A stretch of DNA of 64,000 bases from Sporodiniella umbellata (GCA_025677835.1 JAIXMR010000038.1:124001-188000), one strand, 5' to 3'. Counted from the stretch's first letter, positions 21,801 through 34,804 are shown. Numbers and translations are program-made. Notes: generated by a model from the sequence alone, not told the origin.

Positions 21801-23378
21801 AATAGACACTAAAGAGAGACAGTTCATCTCATTATGACATTAGCTGGTACCAGTAATAACTTAAAGAGAGAGAAATCCGATTGAAAATTCTGTTATAAGA
21901 AGAACAAGCTCATATAATATAATATAAATTAGATTTAATAAACAATAAAACTAAGGAACTATTACTTTTATTTATTTATATTAATCAAGTGGATAGGTCC
22001 ATATACTTCAAGACTTCCAACATCTTTACCCTCAGTAAAGAGTTGGTCTAAATCGCAAGACGTTTTTACGAAAAACAAGAGCGGTTTGAAAAAGAAAGAC
22101 GCTGCATGTGTTGCCTGATTGATGAGTGCTGATCTTGTGGTACCTGAATAAAGCGCTTAATTGATAGCCTGTAACAGTACTCTACTCAGTAACCGATTGA
22201 TCGTTAAGGCTAGATCAACACATACTCCTTCTGGTTCACTGACTCAACATAAACCGATTTCGATAAGATACATGATACTCTATGTCCTCTAATGAGCACT
22301 TTTGTCTAGTACTCAGCAACTAAAGAAAAGTTATTGCTTTAGACTAAAACACGTTTCATTTACTATCCTTTTTTTTTATTCCAAAAAAAGAGTTCCTGCA
22401 TTCAGACAGTTACACAATAATTGTTTATTTGTACATGAGACGAAAAAAAAAAGCCATGCTAGCTTTTTTCATCTACTTCTATCAGTACTTGTTATACTGC
22501 ATTCACTCATACAAGGCCTTCCAAACGTCATAAAATTGTCTTTTGTGCTACTCTTGCTAATTAAAATAGATGTCATCCAATCACTACAAAACTAAGATCA
22601 ACCGTTGCAAATAAAAAAGTAACATTAGAGAAGGAAGAAAAAAGGCGCTTACAAAATAGTTCTAGAGAGATCGCTCAAAAAGAACGTGTACAAGATAATT
22701 GACGATAAAAGTCAAACCACCGAATTCTTTTAAATGAACGTCGCGATAGCATCGTGCATTATAAAGCGTGTTTACTTGAAAAAAAAAAAAAAACAGTAAG
22801 CGATAACAACAATGTACCCAGAATTGAGAGAGATAAAACACACAATAATAACAAAAGCATATAGCACGAATTTAATTCTGACAGAGCTTTGTATATATCG
22901 ATCCATACTATAACAACACGGCTTTATAAAAGTAAATGTAGACGTCTACTTTCTACAAACATGTAATAAAGTACATGAAGCTTCCTTTGTGTTTTTTTTT
23001 TCTCATGTACACTTTAAGTATGTTCAAGCAACTCCAAAGGTTTTATAAACCTAAATCTGGAGGCGTTTAGTTGAATGTTTTTAATAATAAAAAGACGACA
23101 TGTACACAGCTCAAAATAGTCTTTAGAGACCACGAGTGAAAAAATGAGTTGCTATTCCTAGGGTGCATGTTATTTATTAAAACGAAAAAAAAAAAAAAAG
23201 CAGTTGGCGTCGTGTCTAAAAAAAACCACCTTTGGTTTCTATGAAGCACTTTTTCAGGGGCTACTACTTTTTTATACTGCTTTTCCTTATGGTTTTGTGG
23301 TTTAATGTTTTTGTCAGCAGTCAAAAGCTTTTTCTACTACTTGCAAATAAAGCTCTATAATACAAGAGCCTTATGAAT

Positions 23379-23473
23379 ATGCAGGAGAAAGATGAGTGAC
23401 CGCGTCACATTATTTCATATTTACTTTGTGTTTCAATCAATATGTGTATATATATATATATATATAAGGAGTG
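23379..23473 (+). repeat. Dispersed direct repeat, copy 2
   Basis: Shares ATGCAGGAGAA, TGACCGCGTCACA and the following TATTT-ATATT-TGTGTTT pattern with copy 1 at 21712, in the same orientation and about 1.67 kb away. No gene precedes it. A TA repeat interrupts its distal part. Confidence 0.7.
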
Positions 23474-23826
23474 GGAAAATAAAAGAACTGTAGGTATATA
23501 TGAATAACAACTGTTTTTATTTCGCTTGAATGTTTGTCTTTAGTAATTATAATTAAATAAGCTAGCATAGATTGGCTTTCTCATCTTTACATTAAAAAAG
23601 CAAATTGAACAATATAATCAAATAGAATGAACGGAAACCAATCAAATCTTTTATAGGATTTATCCCCTCTACCTTCTTTAATTAAGTGCATACAAATACG
23701 AATATATATATATATATATATATATACACTAAGTGAGTTGTTAATGAAGTGATGATCTACAGTTTGTTGTTTTATATATATATAAATAGATGCTCTGTGG
23801 CAAATATGTCAGGGCACTCCATATTT

Positions 23827-23828
<2 letters not shown>

Positions 23829-23906
<78 letters not shown>
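23829..23906. repeat. (GT)39 microsatellite
   Basis: 78 bases of uninterrupted GT dinucleotide, intergenic. It is the only long GT tract in the window. Confidence 0.98.
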
Positions 23907-23907
<1 letters not shown>

Positions 23908-25399
23908 CAGTTTCAGGGTCAACCCAAAACAAAAAAAAATCAGTTCATTATTTTATTCACGGCAAGACTAGATTTTGCTTTTTTGTACACAAAAAAACCT
24001 TAAAATTACCATAACAAGTGAAATCAACTTTCACTGTTTGACAAGAAATAGAAATAAAAGAATCTGATATTCTCAATACAGTTTTTACAAAAACCCTCTT
24101 TTATCTCTACTCTACCCCTTATACAGCTGAACAATGGTTTGTGCACTCTGCTTTTTGTTCCTTTTTTTTTTTTTTAGTATAGGCCTTCAGGAGAGCTTGG
24201 CCCCAAAAACGTGGCAAAATTCTTTTTTTTTTTTCTGTTCCCAGAGACATCTATTCAAATAATAAAGTAGCGTCAAATTAAAGATGAAACAATGGGCACA
24301 TTTACAGAAAGAAAGAAAAAGCGCAAGTATTTGAAGCCAAATATAATTATGACCAAAAACAAAGGCAAATCTTTAATTAACCATTGTTTTTTTTTTCTTT
24401 TTATATTAAAAAAAAAAAAAAAAGAACAACAACCCTGAGCTATAAGTGGTACAAAAGAAAAGGGGGGCAGGGAGATCGGAAGGAGAGTGAAAAAGCAAGT
24501 ATGGAAAGAAGAAAAGAAAAAGAAAAATCTGGACAACTGTAAGTAAGAAAAAGGGAGTTGGTCTATTTGGCTACTTTCTCTTGTTATCGTTATTTTGATG
24601 ATAATCTGTAGATTTTTCTTTTTTTTAAAAAAAATGGGCAAATGGTCTGCTTTACATAATCCATGCCTAGACAGGTTTGAGCCCTACAGCCACTTTTCTT
24701 TTTTCTATCTCTCCCTTAAAGAGCCAAATAAAAAAAAGCAAAAAGACGGAGGGAAAGATACGATGAGATATTAGAGATGATATATGGGCTGCTAGCAAAT
24801 CAAAAAAAAAAAAAAATACCCTTTCATTCTTAATGTTAATAACAGAATGATGCCTCTAATTGATTATGTTTTGTCCAGAAGCTCATGCGTCATTTGACTT
24901 TCAAGTCACTGCTTGATGCCATCTAGATTTCCTTCAATCATACTATTTTTTCCTGGGAGGATTCCATTCTAAATTATTTGTGGCAAATCTGGTGTCTACA
25001 TTTTCAAGTTTGAAATTGCGCCTTCATAAGGCCAAGGTCGATCTTTTTTTTTTCTTAGCATACGTGATTGAATTAAGGCATAAGAGATGTTTTGATGAGA
25101 CAACAATGACTCCATTTAATATAGCTTTTTAATAGTCTTTTTTTTTTTGCTATAGTCCAGCACGTTGTTTTTTTACTTGTGGAGAGGTACATATATATAT
25201 AGATAGATGTATTTGTAAGTGTATTTGTAAGTGTATGTGTGTGTGTGTGTTTTATTATTGGAGTAACGAGTGGAGATGGAAACAAGGAGAAGGGCTATGT
25301 TCCACGTTGTTTTAAATCAGCTTTGTCCTTATTTATTTAGAGTGATGGAGGCTTTAAGGGATACGTCCAAAAAAGAAAAGCAAGAACTCTTTTAAAAGT

Positions 25400-25405
25400 A
25401 TTTAT
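25400..25405 (+). promoter_or_regulatory. TATA box candidate
   Basis: TATAAA in the context TATTTATAAACC, 108 bases before the ATG of the zinc-finger gene. Confidence 0.4.
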
Positions 25406-25507
25406 AAACCTTTTGTTTTCTATTTGTTTTGTTTTCTTTTGCTTTTCTCATTTCTAAACCACTTTACTCTCTCACTTCATCTCTTTCGCTTATTTTCTTC
25501 TTTTTAC

Positions 25508-26334
25508 ATGTTGAACAACGAATCAGTCTTATGCATCAAAAATTCCTCTGGAAAACACGTCAGTCTTTTAAATGAAAACACCAGCTTACCCAGCCTTTCT
25601 GCATTCAAAGTTCATACGCTAGAAACTTCATTGAATCTGTTGGCGGTGTCTAAAAGAAAATATCATTGTGATGAGCCTGGATGCCATAAAAGTTTCACGA
25701 CAAGGTAACAAGGGTTCTTAAGAAAGCAAACCAAACTAACACTGCTTTTTTTTTTAGTGGTCATCTTGCGCGCCATAACCGAATACATACAGGAGAAAAG
25801 AATTTCCATTGTCTCCAGCCTGGCTGCCTCAGCCGCTTTTCTCGCCAAGACAACATGATGCAGCATTACCGCACTCACCTCTCTCAAAAGGAACGTCGCC
25901 AAGCCCCTTCGAAAAGGGAGACGCTGAAAACTCCTGGCTATTGTCGCTCTCAGGAGAAGAGAACACGGGCCAAGGCTGCGACTAGACCCCGAAGATCTAC
26001 CACCATGCCTAGTTTACCTTACCCTGCTTTTGAAGACAGGCCTTCGGTACGTCCCCGTCGGGCCCTGTCCAATTCGTCCGCGAGCTCTTCTGCTTCCTCC
26101 ATGGGCTCATCCTATCCATCTCCCCCGTTTCATGCTATCCTTCCACCTCCCATCTTTCATCATCCCCATCCTCATTATCCTCATCATTATTCTTATACCT
26201 CAACCGCATCTTCACCTAACAACTCATTTCATTTACCTTACCCCTCTCCACCCACTCTTTGGGAATCCAAGCCCTCTGAAAAGCCTTCCTCAGGATTGGT
26301 TCATTTGGCCAACATCGTCAGTACTTTTGGCTAA
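25508..26334 (+). CDS. C2H2 zinc-finger regulator, Nrg1-like
   Basis: Two exons (25508-25704, 25758-26334) give 257 residues. Two consecutive C2H2 fingers: Cys54, Cys59, His72, His76 and Cys84, Cys89, His102, His106, joined by the classic linker HTGEKN. The finger sequences FTTSGHLARHNRIHTGEKN and RFSRQDNMMQHYRTH match the Nrg1/Nrg2 group of fungal repressors, which act on carbon-source and filamentation genes. The intron cuts the first finger at a Ser codon. The C-terminal half is basic, then rich in Ser, Pro, His and Tyr and probably disordered. Group assignment rests on the fingers only, so the regulated genes are unknown. The ATG at 25508 is the first in frame. Confidence 0.87.
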
Positions 26335-26771
26335 ATCCCTTTATCCTATTTTCCTTTCTATGTTTTAACGTGTATGTGTGTGTATGTTCTTTATTCTTAT
26401 AAGCTTACTTTTATTATGTATTTCTTTTATTCTTTTCTATAATATATTAAAGCATGTATATGGCCCTGATATTGTTCTTTATAATTTTCTTATGTCTTTT
26501 TTTCTTTTGTTTATTACAAACAAACAATGAGACAATGAAGGGACGGTGGCTTCTTTTGAAACACCAAGTCAAACTGGGTTAGTTTAGTTTTTTATTTTAT
26601 ACATAATCATGATAAGAATAAAGGGGGTTAGGAGAGTGAGTGTATATATATATATATATATATATATGTAATAAAGGGGTAGTAGATAGGACCCTATTAT
26701 ATAATTATTTCTGGAATCGTTTTTTCAGGAAATACTAAAAGAGAAATCGTTTTTTGCCTCCTTTTTTATTT
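26335..26771. other. Spacer between convergent genes
   Basis: 3' flanks of the zinc-finger gene and Gyp1. It contains a TA repeat of about 26 bases at 26643-26668. No gene is seen. Confidence 0.6.
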
Positions 26772-28551
26772 TTATTTTTTCAAATGATTTGGAGCGTGAT
26801 GAAATAATGTCTTCCACATATAGGCCTCGGACAACAAAAGCTCGACGTCTCTTTTTTGCCAACCTTGAGTAGGCAGCTGTTGAAGGAAGATCATGACTCC
26901 TTGAAAATCCAGTTTTTGTAGCTGGTTTGACCATTTGACCAAAAACGCTGCACACACATATACATGAAATTCTGAAAAACCTTCAGAAGATCCTTCCGCG
27001 AGGTAGGTATCCCACATACGAATCGTACTATGCAAAGGTAGCTCTCGCATCAGCAGGCAATTCATCCATCGAAATGCAAATTGAATAAACTCAATGCCTT
27101 CTGTCTGTAAATGCTGAGCAAGTTTGGCATCAATACGACACACAAGCTCTTTGAGAGTCACAATTTGTCTCTGTATCCCTGGCTGAGCAAATGTATAATT
27201 GTCCTGAATACCATCCAGCAACTTTGATAGACACCAGAAACTATCAGCTTCTATCACAGAGAGAAGCTCGGGATCCAATTGACCCACATCATAATTTTCT
27301 GGATCTTCATCAATGTAAGCAGATAAAAACACTTCAAATATGGGTGTCACTAAATCGTTGATTCCTTGAACATAGCCACTCGCTGGATGTCGGATAGCCC
27401 ATTGATATAGTATTCTCTCTAAACACTAGAATCTAAAATTGAGTCTCTTCCTCCCTGTAGAAATACATATGAGTACGTCTGGCTCTTACCAGTTGTGTCA
27501 CTTCGTTTCGATACAGAGCAATGCCTGGATGCGTTCGGGGTATATCAATATGAATCTGGTGCCATAAAGCTTGATCTAAGCCAGCTGTTCCCTTGGCATA
27601 GGTTAGATTCACGCTATCTAAATACTCTTTTCGCTTTCGGGCCAAAGTAGCCTTTCTCCTGGTTGAATTACAAGGCAGATAGCCTAATAGAAGCTGCCAT
27701 GCAATCATCCTTAGTTCCTTTGGAATACCACTCCAACTTAGCGCTCTTAATGCCACTATGTATACTCATTAGATCGCGGACTCTTAAAAGGGACATGTAC
27801 ATAGAGCTGAATTTTACCCAAGTCTACATTAGAAACAGACAGCACCTCTTGGAATTTTCGTGTTCTTACAGGATCCTTTGTTTCCTCTGCATCCAGCCAT
27901 TGGAATAAAAAAGTTGGATCTGGAAATTCAAATAGGCAAGATAAACAAACTGAAATCTCTTCTTTTCCTGTGTATCTTTACCTAGTTGCAAATCGTGAGC
28001 ATATTCTTTCACACCGCTCAGTAACGTTGTTGATTTTTTTCTTTTTGGTGATTTTTCTATGGAATGTGGTGAAGGGATCTCTTGGTGGATACTGAGTTCG
28101 GCAACGCTTTGTATATCATCGCTCCATTCATCGTTTGTGTCTTTCAAAAAAGCATGAAACGACTTTGAAGTGCTACGTGTATGATTCTTTTGGGTCGGGG
28201 GAACCACCTTAGGTTCCGCTTTTGGTTCAGGTGCACTCTGGAGTATAGGCGAATTGGAAAGAAGGGGTTGTCGTGCAATCAACAGGCTATGGTAGGTATA
28301 ATTCGATCCGTTCATCATCAACGAGCTGCTTTTTTTATCCTCAAAAGTGTTCACGATGCTCACACTGATCGTATCCTAACAAATTGAGCCTTTATCTATT
28401 CTTTTTTTTTTTTTTTTTTTTTTTTTTTGGTTTCAACAAAATGTATTTCTTCTCACCTTCCAGGTAGCTTCAAACTTCGATGTTTCCAAAAAGACCTAGT
28501 TCATACATCAAACTTGAGCTCATTGGCCTCATCCAGAGTTGTGTCTGACAT
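26772..28551 (-). CDS. gyp1: Rab GTPase-activating protein Gyp1/TBC1D22
   Basis: Five exons (28507-28551, 27982-28375, 27818-27919, 27490-27755, 26772-27425) give 486 residues. TBC-domain proteins stimulate GTP hydrolysis by Rab proteins; Gyp1 acts on Golgi Rabs. The dual-finger motifs are intact: the Arg finger Arg254 in IHIDIPRTHP and the Gln finger Gln289 in SGYVQGINDLV. Family-specific stretches are LSWSGIPKELR, SFWCLSKLLDGIQDNY, FAFRWMNCLLMRELP and EFHVYVCAAFLVKW. The N-terminal ~150 residues are low in conservation and rich in Ser and charged residues. The first exon (15 codons, MSDTTLDEAN...) was chosen because its donor and the acceptor at 28376 keep phase; it is the least certain part, and its intron holds a 27-base T run. 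Confidence 0.93.
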
Positions 28552-29523
28552 TCACAATATATGTATATATAAGGGACGTATGTCTTACCTCTGTACTTCT
28601 ACGATACCAAAAAAAAAAAAAAAAAGGGAAAGACAAATAAGTTCAGTACTCATCAAAATAGGTAATATCTGGGGGATGTTTTTTAAAAAAAAAGTAAAAA
28701 GCAACTTACGTGATTCCATTGAATGGTTAGATTGCTTTTAAGCATAAAGTTTTTAAAAAAATAAATAGGAAAAAGTATATAAAGCTGCGCTGATTGAACC
28801 AAAATATAAAAAAAGGAAACCTTTTTGTAGCTCCGTTTTTTCTCTTCATACGCGCTTGAATGGGTTCTTTTTCAGTTCTTAAACCTCACATACAAGCTTT
28901 CTATAGAATTAACCTGAAACGACCTCTGTATAGATGAGGAAAAAAAAAAATTAGATGAATAAAAATAAGGACGTTACTTTCTGGGCTCTTTGTAATTCTA
29001 TTATTATCTATCAATGGGTTTTAGACTACCACACATTGGTTTTGGCGTTTTAAAAAGAAAGACGTACATCTTATCAAGTTATAATGCCTTAAAAACGTTG
29101 GTTGAGACAGACCCTACTTGAAATGAATTCATTTGATTTTGGCGTACTGGTGTATAAATATACATTGTCGTTTGTCTAAAAAAAAGGGCTTACTTTTCAA
29201 CGCACAGACTTTTTTTTTTACCCCTCAAAAAAAGAGCCATCAACTATATAAAAAGAAAAAAGAGGGGAAAGAAAAACTAAAGGAGCAAAACAGGTATAAA
29301 ACCTCTTCCCTGAAAAAAAAAAAAAATAGGCTCCCTCAAAACAGCCTTCGAATAACACAAATACAAGTATTGGCAAGTATTTTGACATGTAAAAGGGGTT
29401 AAACTTTGAAAAAAAAAAAAAAAAAAAAAAAAAATATATATTAGAATCCAGATGCCAAAAGTGGCTTGAAGTGTTGATGTGCTATAATATCTTTTTCTTT
29501 CGTAAAAATTTCGTTTTGTAAAT
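28552..29523. other. Divergent promoter region
   Basis: Between Gyp1 and the Tim17-like gene. It contains TATAAA near 28779 and a 26-base A run at 29409-29434. No gene is seen. Confidence 0.55.
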
Positions 29524-30290
29524 ATGAACACAAGAAGTAAAGAAACACTTGAAAATGTTTTTTGGGGCACTGGTGTATCTGGTAGGTATTCCTGCAATGA
29601 CACACAAAAAGTTATTTACTTTCGATATACAGGTTTTTTGGGGGCAACTACAGGAGCCACGATGGCCGTTTTAAAAAATGCGCCCATCAAACAATTCTCT
29701 ATATCAACTGGCCTAAGTTGCAGTGTGTTTGGCGCTACTTTTTTTTGTAAGACATCAACACTACTAAATTGGCTCATATTCACTCTGTTTGTAAAAGTGG
29801 TTAGAGAAACTTTTATTTCATACCAAAGACAACAAAATACACAGTTTGGATTAAAGGATTCAGAAACAAGAGATATCGATGCGCTAATTAGCAGTACTAT
29901 GGCCGGTGCAACCACAGGTGGTTTGTTATCAGCAGCGTTTCGTAAGTAGCCCGTAATTGGTTTTGGGAAACACACATCGACTAACCTCTATATTCAAAAG
30001 GAGGACCCAAAGCAGCTCCTTCTGGCACTATAATGTTTGGTGCTATTTGTGCAGGCCTTCAGATGGTGTACACAACAGGCAATCACTGGCGCCAAAACAG
30101 TATTATCAATCAAGATCAACATGCATCAAAACCGCACTCTAGTTTCTTAAGACAGTTTCATTTACCCACCTGGTTTCCCATTCACCAAATCTCTGAAGAG
30201 GAATATAACGAAATATTAGATACCAGATTAAAAACATTAGAAGCAGAGTTAGCAGAATTAGAGCAAAAGCTATCCAATGCACAAAAGTAA
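29524..30290 (+). CDS. Tim17-like multi-pass membrane protein, probably mitochondrial
   Basis: Three exons (29524-29581, 29633-29941, 30001-30290) give 218 residues. Several Gly/Ala-rich hydrophobic segments resemble the Tim17/Tim22/Tim23 fold: GFLGATTGATMAVLK, STGLSCSVFGATFF, STMAGATTGGLLSA and GTIMFGAICAGLQ. That superfamily includes import channels and complex I assembly proteins of the inner membrane. The C-terminal 60 residues are soluble, with a WFPI motif and a charged coiled coil (ISEEEYNEIL...LETEL-type heptads). I do not recognise the specific member. The second intron has a good GACTAAC-like branch site. It converges with the first AIG1-like gene over 176 bases. Confidence 0.75.
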
Positions 30291-30466
30291 CACATTCAAT
30301 ATAATTAAATTTGTAAACGCCCTCAAAAAGGAACACCATTTTTGTAACTTTACCCTACATATATACGTTTGCTGTTTTTTTTATAAAAAAAAAAAAAAGT
30401 AGGAAAGGGGTATGTGCTAATATAATGCATATGTATATATCTGGAAAAGGCAGAGTTGACTAAACA

Positions 30467-31432
30467 TTATTCTATAGAAAATTCAAGAATAGGTTTATCT
30501 TTTCGTTTAAAGACTTGTGTAAAGAGTCTTCTTCTACAGTCTGCATGATATTTTGATCCTCTTTCACAATCACATTCACCTAACCCTTTAAGATAATTGC
30601 AAGTGTAATTTTGTGTGCTGATCCAGAGCATAGGCAAATCATGTTGGAATCCATACTTTTCTTTAAGATTTTGATTGACCTTTGTCCTGAGTGCTATTTT
30701 ATGAGACTGATAGCGACTGATGTCTCCATTCACCATATCAACATGTGTAAAAACAAGCAATACATTATCCCAAAAATAGCTCTGCTCTTTCATTAAACGA
30801 TTAAGAGATTCCATACTTTTCATAACAGTATCTATGCTGATCAGAAAAAAGTCAGTAAAAACACTACATCGATCAAGATCTGGAACTCACTTTGCATTGA
30901 TCTTGAAAACCATCAGAATACAATGAAGACCTTCTTTATTAACCACAATATTCTCAATGGCCTCCTGTATCATTGGAAAGAAGCCTTCATCTTGAAATCG
31001 AGAGTCTCCAAATCCAGGTGTATCTGTCACACTGATATAGGCACCAAAGTTTTCTTTTCCATACAAATAGGCATCCAAAGGCGCCCAGAAACCAGTATGT
31101 TCAGCAATTTCTTTTGTTTGCGACTAGAATAGATCAATTTATTTGTTTGAAGGTCGGTTTTTTTTATGTTTACTTTGGCTGAAATTTTTTGCTTAAAGAC
31201 CTGTCTCCCAAGTAAATCGTTTAGTAAACTCGATTTGCCATCACCTGTCCGACCCAATACAATAAGGTTAAGACAATCATGGGGCTCATCAGCTTCGATT
31301 TTTCTTCTTTTCTCTGTAAAATGTTTCCAGCCTTGTCTAGTCTATACTGCTTTGTTAAATTAACCGAGATTCTATCTCTTTAGAAAAAAAAACTTTATTC
31401 TTTTGCTTGATTACTTGATTAGAAATAGTCAT
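30467..31432 (-). CDS. AIG1-like GTPase, copy A
   Basis: Four exons (31415-31432, 31174-31341, 30891-31123, 30467-30836) give 262 residues. The protein resembles AIG1/GIMAP-type septin-related GTPases. G1 is LGRTGDGKSSLLN, G3 is TDTPGFGD and G4 is the unusual FTHVD. A helical region with VMKSMESLNRLM follows the switch area, as in AIG1 proteins. The C-terminal part has a motif shared only with copy B (61878-62853): a Cys, then GECDC, SKYH, Asp and Arg-x-x-Leu at fixed spacing. There is no transmembrane segment or prenylation site. The function is unknown; AIG1 proteins elsewhere act in immunity or vesicle biology, which cannot be assumed here. The first exon has six codons and is inferred from phase. 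Confidence 0.85.
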
Positions 31433-34400
31433 GAAGAGGAACAAAAAGTCAATTAAGAAAAAGGCGGAGTTTAACGTAAATGCAGAGTAGTCACGTGGTT
31501 AGTCCTAATGAATTATGCAGACATAAGCTGTATTTGACCAAAAGAATCTGGCTACAGGAAAAGACCGAGAACTTTAGAAAAAACCAAAGAGCAAGATTTT
31601 TTATTTCCTGAAAATTTAAAAACTTGTTCTGCTTTTTTAATTAGAAACAGACTTGAATTAGGTCACGATGGTCTCCACGTTGCTTACAAATAGAATTGGT
31701 GGTAAATAATTATGCATGTGCATTCGATAGAACTGGTGTAGTCATTAGAAAAAGAGCCCTTAAAGCTGTTGGAACGATTCGTTGTAAAGATATTTAAAGA
31801 ACCTAACAAAATTTTATTCTTTAAAACTGTAATTGTATAAATAGCACTGCTACCTATTCTTTCATAAGGATTCCAATAATTGCTGACAATTGTGATACCG
31901 CTTATCGAGATTTTCTTTATTGCATTTTCAGAGTATTTTCTTTCTATTATCAAGAGTAATCACCAGGAGATGTGGTGGAATAGAACGTCTTTTGTACAGT
32001 CCGAAAATCCAAGCACTGGATTTCTTTTTTTTTCTTGATCGTATTTTCTTTTAGAAACCTGATACTGTCAATTAAAAGTATCTTTTCAGTATGTTTACTG
32101 TCGTTTTATCAACTCCCACGGCTTTACTACGTTCAATTAATAACACATTTCACAACTGTTACTATAGATGCAATAATCAGTTATATTTTTTTTCAAATTC
32201 TCTGTTAAAAGATAGAAACGATTATGACCAAAACAGATGCGTTTCAGTGTATTTCGTTCAATCTATATCTAGAACAATATATTTTTTGGTAAATTTATCA
32301 AACTACCTTACCAAAAGTATAATAACTCAGGGACTTTGGAAGGCTGAACCTAGGTTTGATAAAATAAAATGACTCTTTTGTTGTATTGTGAACAAAAAAA
32401 AAAGCACTTGTTCGGTTTTCATTCAGTCTCTACGACCATATTTAAAGGTCTTTGATGCGACTTTAGAGTGTCGGTTTTGTTGGTTTATTCGGAGCGTCTT
32501 GAATTGGCAAAAGCACCGTGACTGCTTGGCTCTTGATTGAAAGGATGGGTTTTGGAAGGTAAAATGGACTTTAAAGCTTTATTTTTTTGTTATTTCGTCT
32601 TTTTATACAATAGAGGTACAGCTCTAAAAGAAAAAAGAATGTCCAAATTTTATGAGAATATTTCCAGGTACAAAGAACGCTGCATCAGTCCCAAATACAT
32701 TTCAGGAGAAAAGCCGACAGAAGTATTTTGATTACTTTCAAAGCTTAACCTATGATGTTAACTCAACGGCCTATTAAAACATTTGACAATAGCTTTACAG
32801 AATCGTGCTGTCCTCACCTCTGTATTAGCAAAGTCGCTTTTGTCTTTGTAAAACCACATATTGTCTAATAAACGTTTGACTTTTTTCTCAACATTTTTTT
32901 CTTTAGTTCTTGCCTTGAACTGTACAAAAAAAAACTCATGTCTGGTCAGGCTTTGGTCAGATTTTACTCCACGCATACTGTTTGTTGAGCTTTTATCGTC
33001 TTTCAGAACGGGTTGTACAGCAGGCTTTTTCCCACGATAACATACCTACTGGTATTTGTATTATATCGGTCTATTAGTATAACTTTGAAAGCCTGTCTAT
33101 AAAAACAAATTTCCTTTCTTGTAGCGCTGCTTTTACCCTGACACGGACAAATCAAAATAGTATGTTTGTCTTGAGAAAGAAGTACAACGTTTCCCCATTT
33201 TTTTTTTTGCCGTGGTTCTTTAGTACTATTGACACAAACCTTAAATAGAGAGGGTCTTTTTGGTTCAAAACGTTATTAAGAGAACTCCTTATAAAAAAAT
33301 CAGCAGCTGTTTTGGTTAAGTTCAAAGTCACGAAACAAGCGCTTGAGAGAAGAAGAGAATAGAAACAGAAAACAAAGAACAATCCATATATACGATGAAT
33401 GACTTGAGCATTTCAGAAACAAAACGGTTCATGCGACACAAGAACTAGATTGTGGTTACAAAAAGATTTGTTTGCTTTTCATTGTTAAACAAGATCTAGA
33501 TTTTCCCCCATCGAGCTGGTAAAAAAAAAAAAAAAAAGAGAGAGGTCATAAAAAACAGAGATATCACAGGTGCTAGTCTTCTAAGACGATTCCTATTCGA
33601 CTCATTTACCCTAGAACACAGGCCTATTTCTTTGTGTGATTTACTATAAAAGGGAAAATGCAAAATTAGGATATACATAGAGAGTGGCTTAAAAGATTGA
33701 AACGTGAACAGATTCAGTACTTTTATAATGTGAAAAAAAAACCAAGGCTGATCTAAGAATGTGACTAGCCCAGCCAAATCATGCAATTAAAAAAAAAAGG
33801 CAAAAGGGGAATCAAGGGCTCAACAAGTTGTCATAACAACCCTTATCCACAACTCTCAAAACTTCTTTTTTTTTTATTGCTTGTCCTTGACCATGCGAGC
33901 CGATATAGGAAATTAAGAGCCAACGGTTTTTTTTTTCCCCCTCAAAAAACAATACCTTGGAGCGACCCATAGTTGAACGCCTAGGCTCTTCAACTGTCTT
34001 TACACAAGAAATACCAGACTAGAACTGCGCGGGAGATTCTAGCCTTTGTTGATTTAGGGTCAAGACGTTCGGCTCGTGTTCGTTGCCTTCTTTCTTAGCC
34101 ATTTACACTAACAGCTTGTAGTCTTAATCGAAAAGGTTTCGATCTACCTTTTTGTATAGATGCATACAGAAACTAAACAAATTTAGGCTGAGACAAGCAC
34201 TTTTTTCCGCAAATGCTACAAAACCACCAAAACCTATGGTGTGTCTAGAGCAAAAACAAATATTAGCCATATTACTTAATGACTACTTTTCTTGCAGTAC
34301 AAAGAAAACTCTGTCTACTTCAGGCGAGCTTTTATACTTTGCGTAGTGCAAACTTATTCTGCCCTTGATGGCTGCGAGTCTTGCCAGGAATAAGCTAGTT

Positions 34401-34804
34401 GGGCTGGCTACTGCTTTTTTTAGACCACTTGGTCTGGAAACAACAACACTATGAAAGACATTTAAACCCCCGCGTGCTTTTTTGACCTCGGAAATCTTTC
34501 CCTAACAAGGCTTTCATATGCTTGACTTTCCGATTGTATCCGTACTTAAGACTTCTATTTTTTTTTTTTTTTTTTTTTTTTACTTTTTCTTTTGTTAATT
34601 ATTCTATAAAGCATATTTAAAAAAACGAGCTCTGTTTTTCTTTGACTCCTTTACATAAAACATCCTCAATAGCATAAAAAGTATAAAAACGTACTTTACC
34701 TCCACCCCTTTTTTTTTTATTTATTTTCACTCTTCTTCTGTCTTTAAACGGTTTTGTTTTGTTCTTTATTTGAATGAAAAGATAAAAAAAAAACCCCCAA
34801 AGAA
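31433..34804. other. Gene desert of about 3.4 kb
   Basis: Both strands show only short open frames without family features or splice-linked exons. A 24-base T run lies at 34558-34581. No transposon ends, tRNA or recognisable pseudogene were found. It separates the AIG1-like gene A from the transcription-factor cluster. Confidence 0.5.

Larger units (their letters stand above)
21801..25399. other. Repeat-rich gene desert of about 3.6 kb
   Basis: No gene is recognised. Contents: a second copy of the 21712 repeat, TA repeats near 23447 and 23702, the (GT)39 tract and several A/T runs. An open segment of 58 codons without ATG on the minus strand (21968-22143) follows a splice-acceptor-like CAG, but no family is recognised. 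Confidence 0.5.

Noticed and set aside
21968..22143. 58-codon minus-strand open segment preceded by a CAG acceptor-like site
   Set aside because: The composition is protein-like (DLDQLFTEGKDVGSLEVYG), but there is no ATG, no donor-linked upstream exon and no recognised family, so it was not called as a gene.
32091..32976. Short open frames in the gene desert
   Set aside because: No start context, no splice partners, no recognisable motif.
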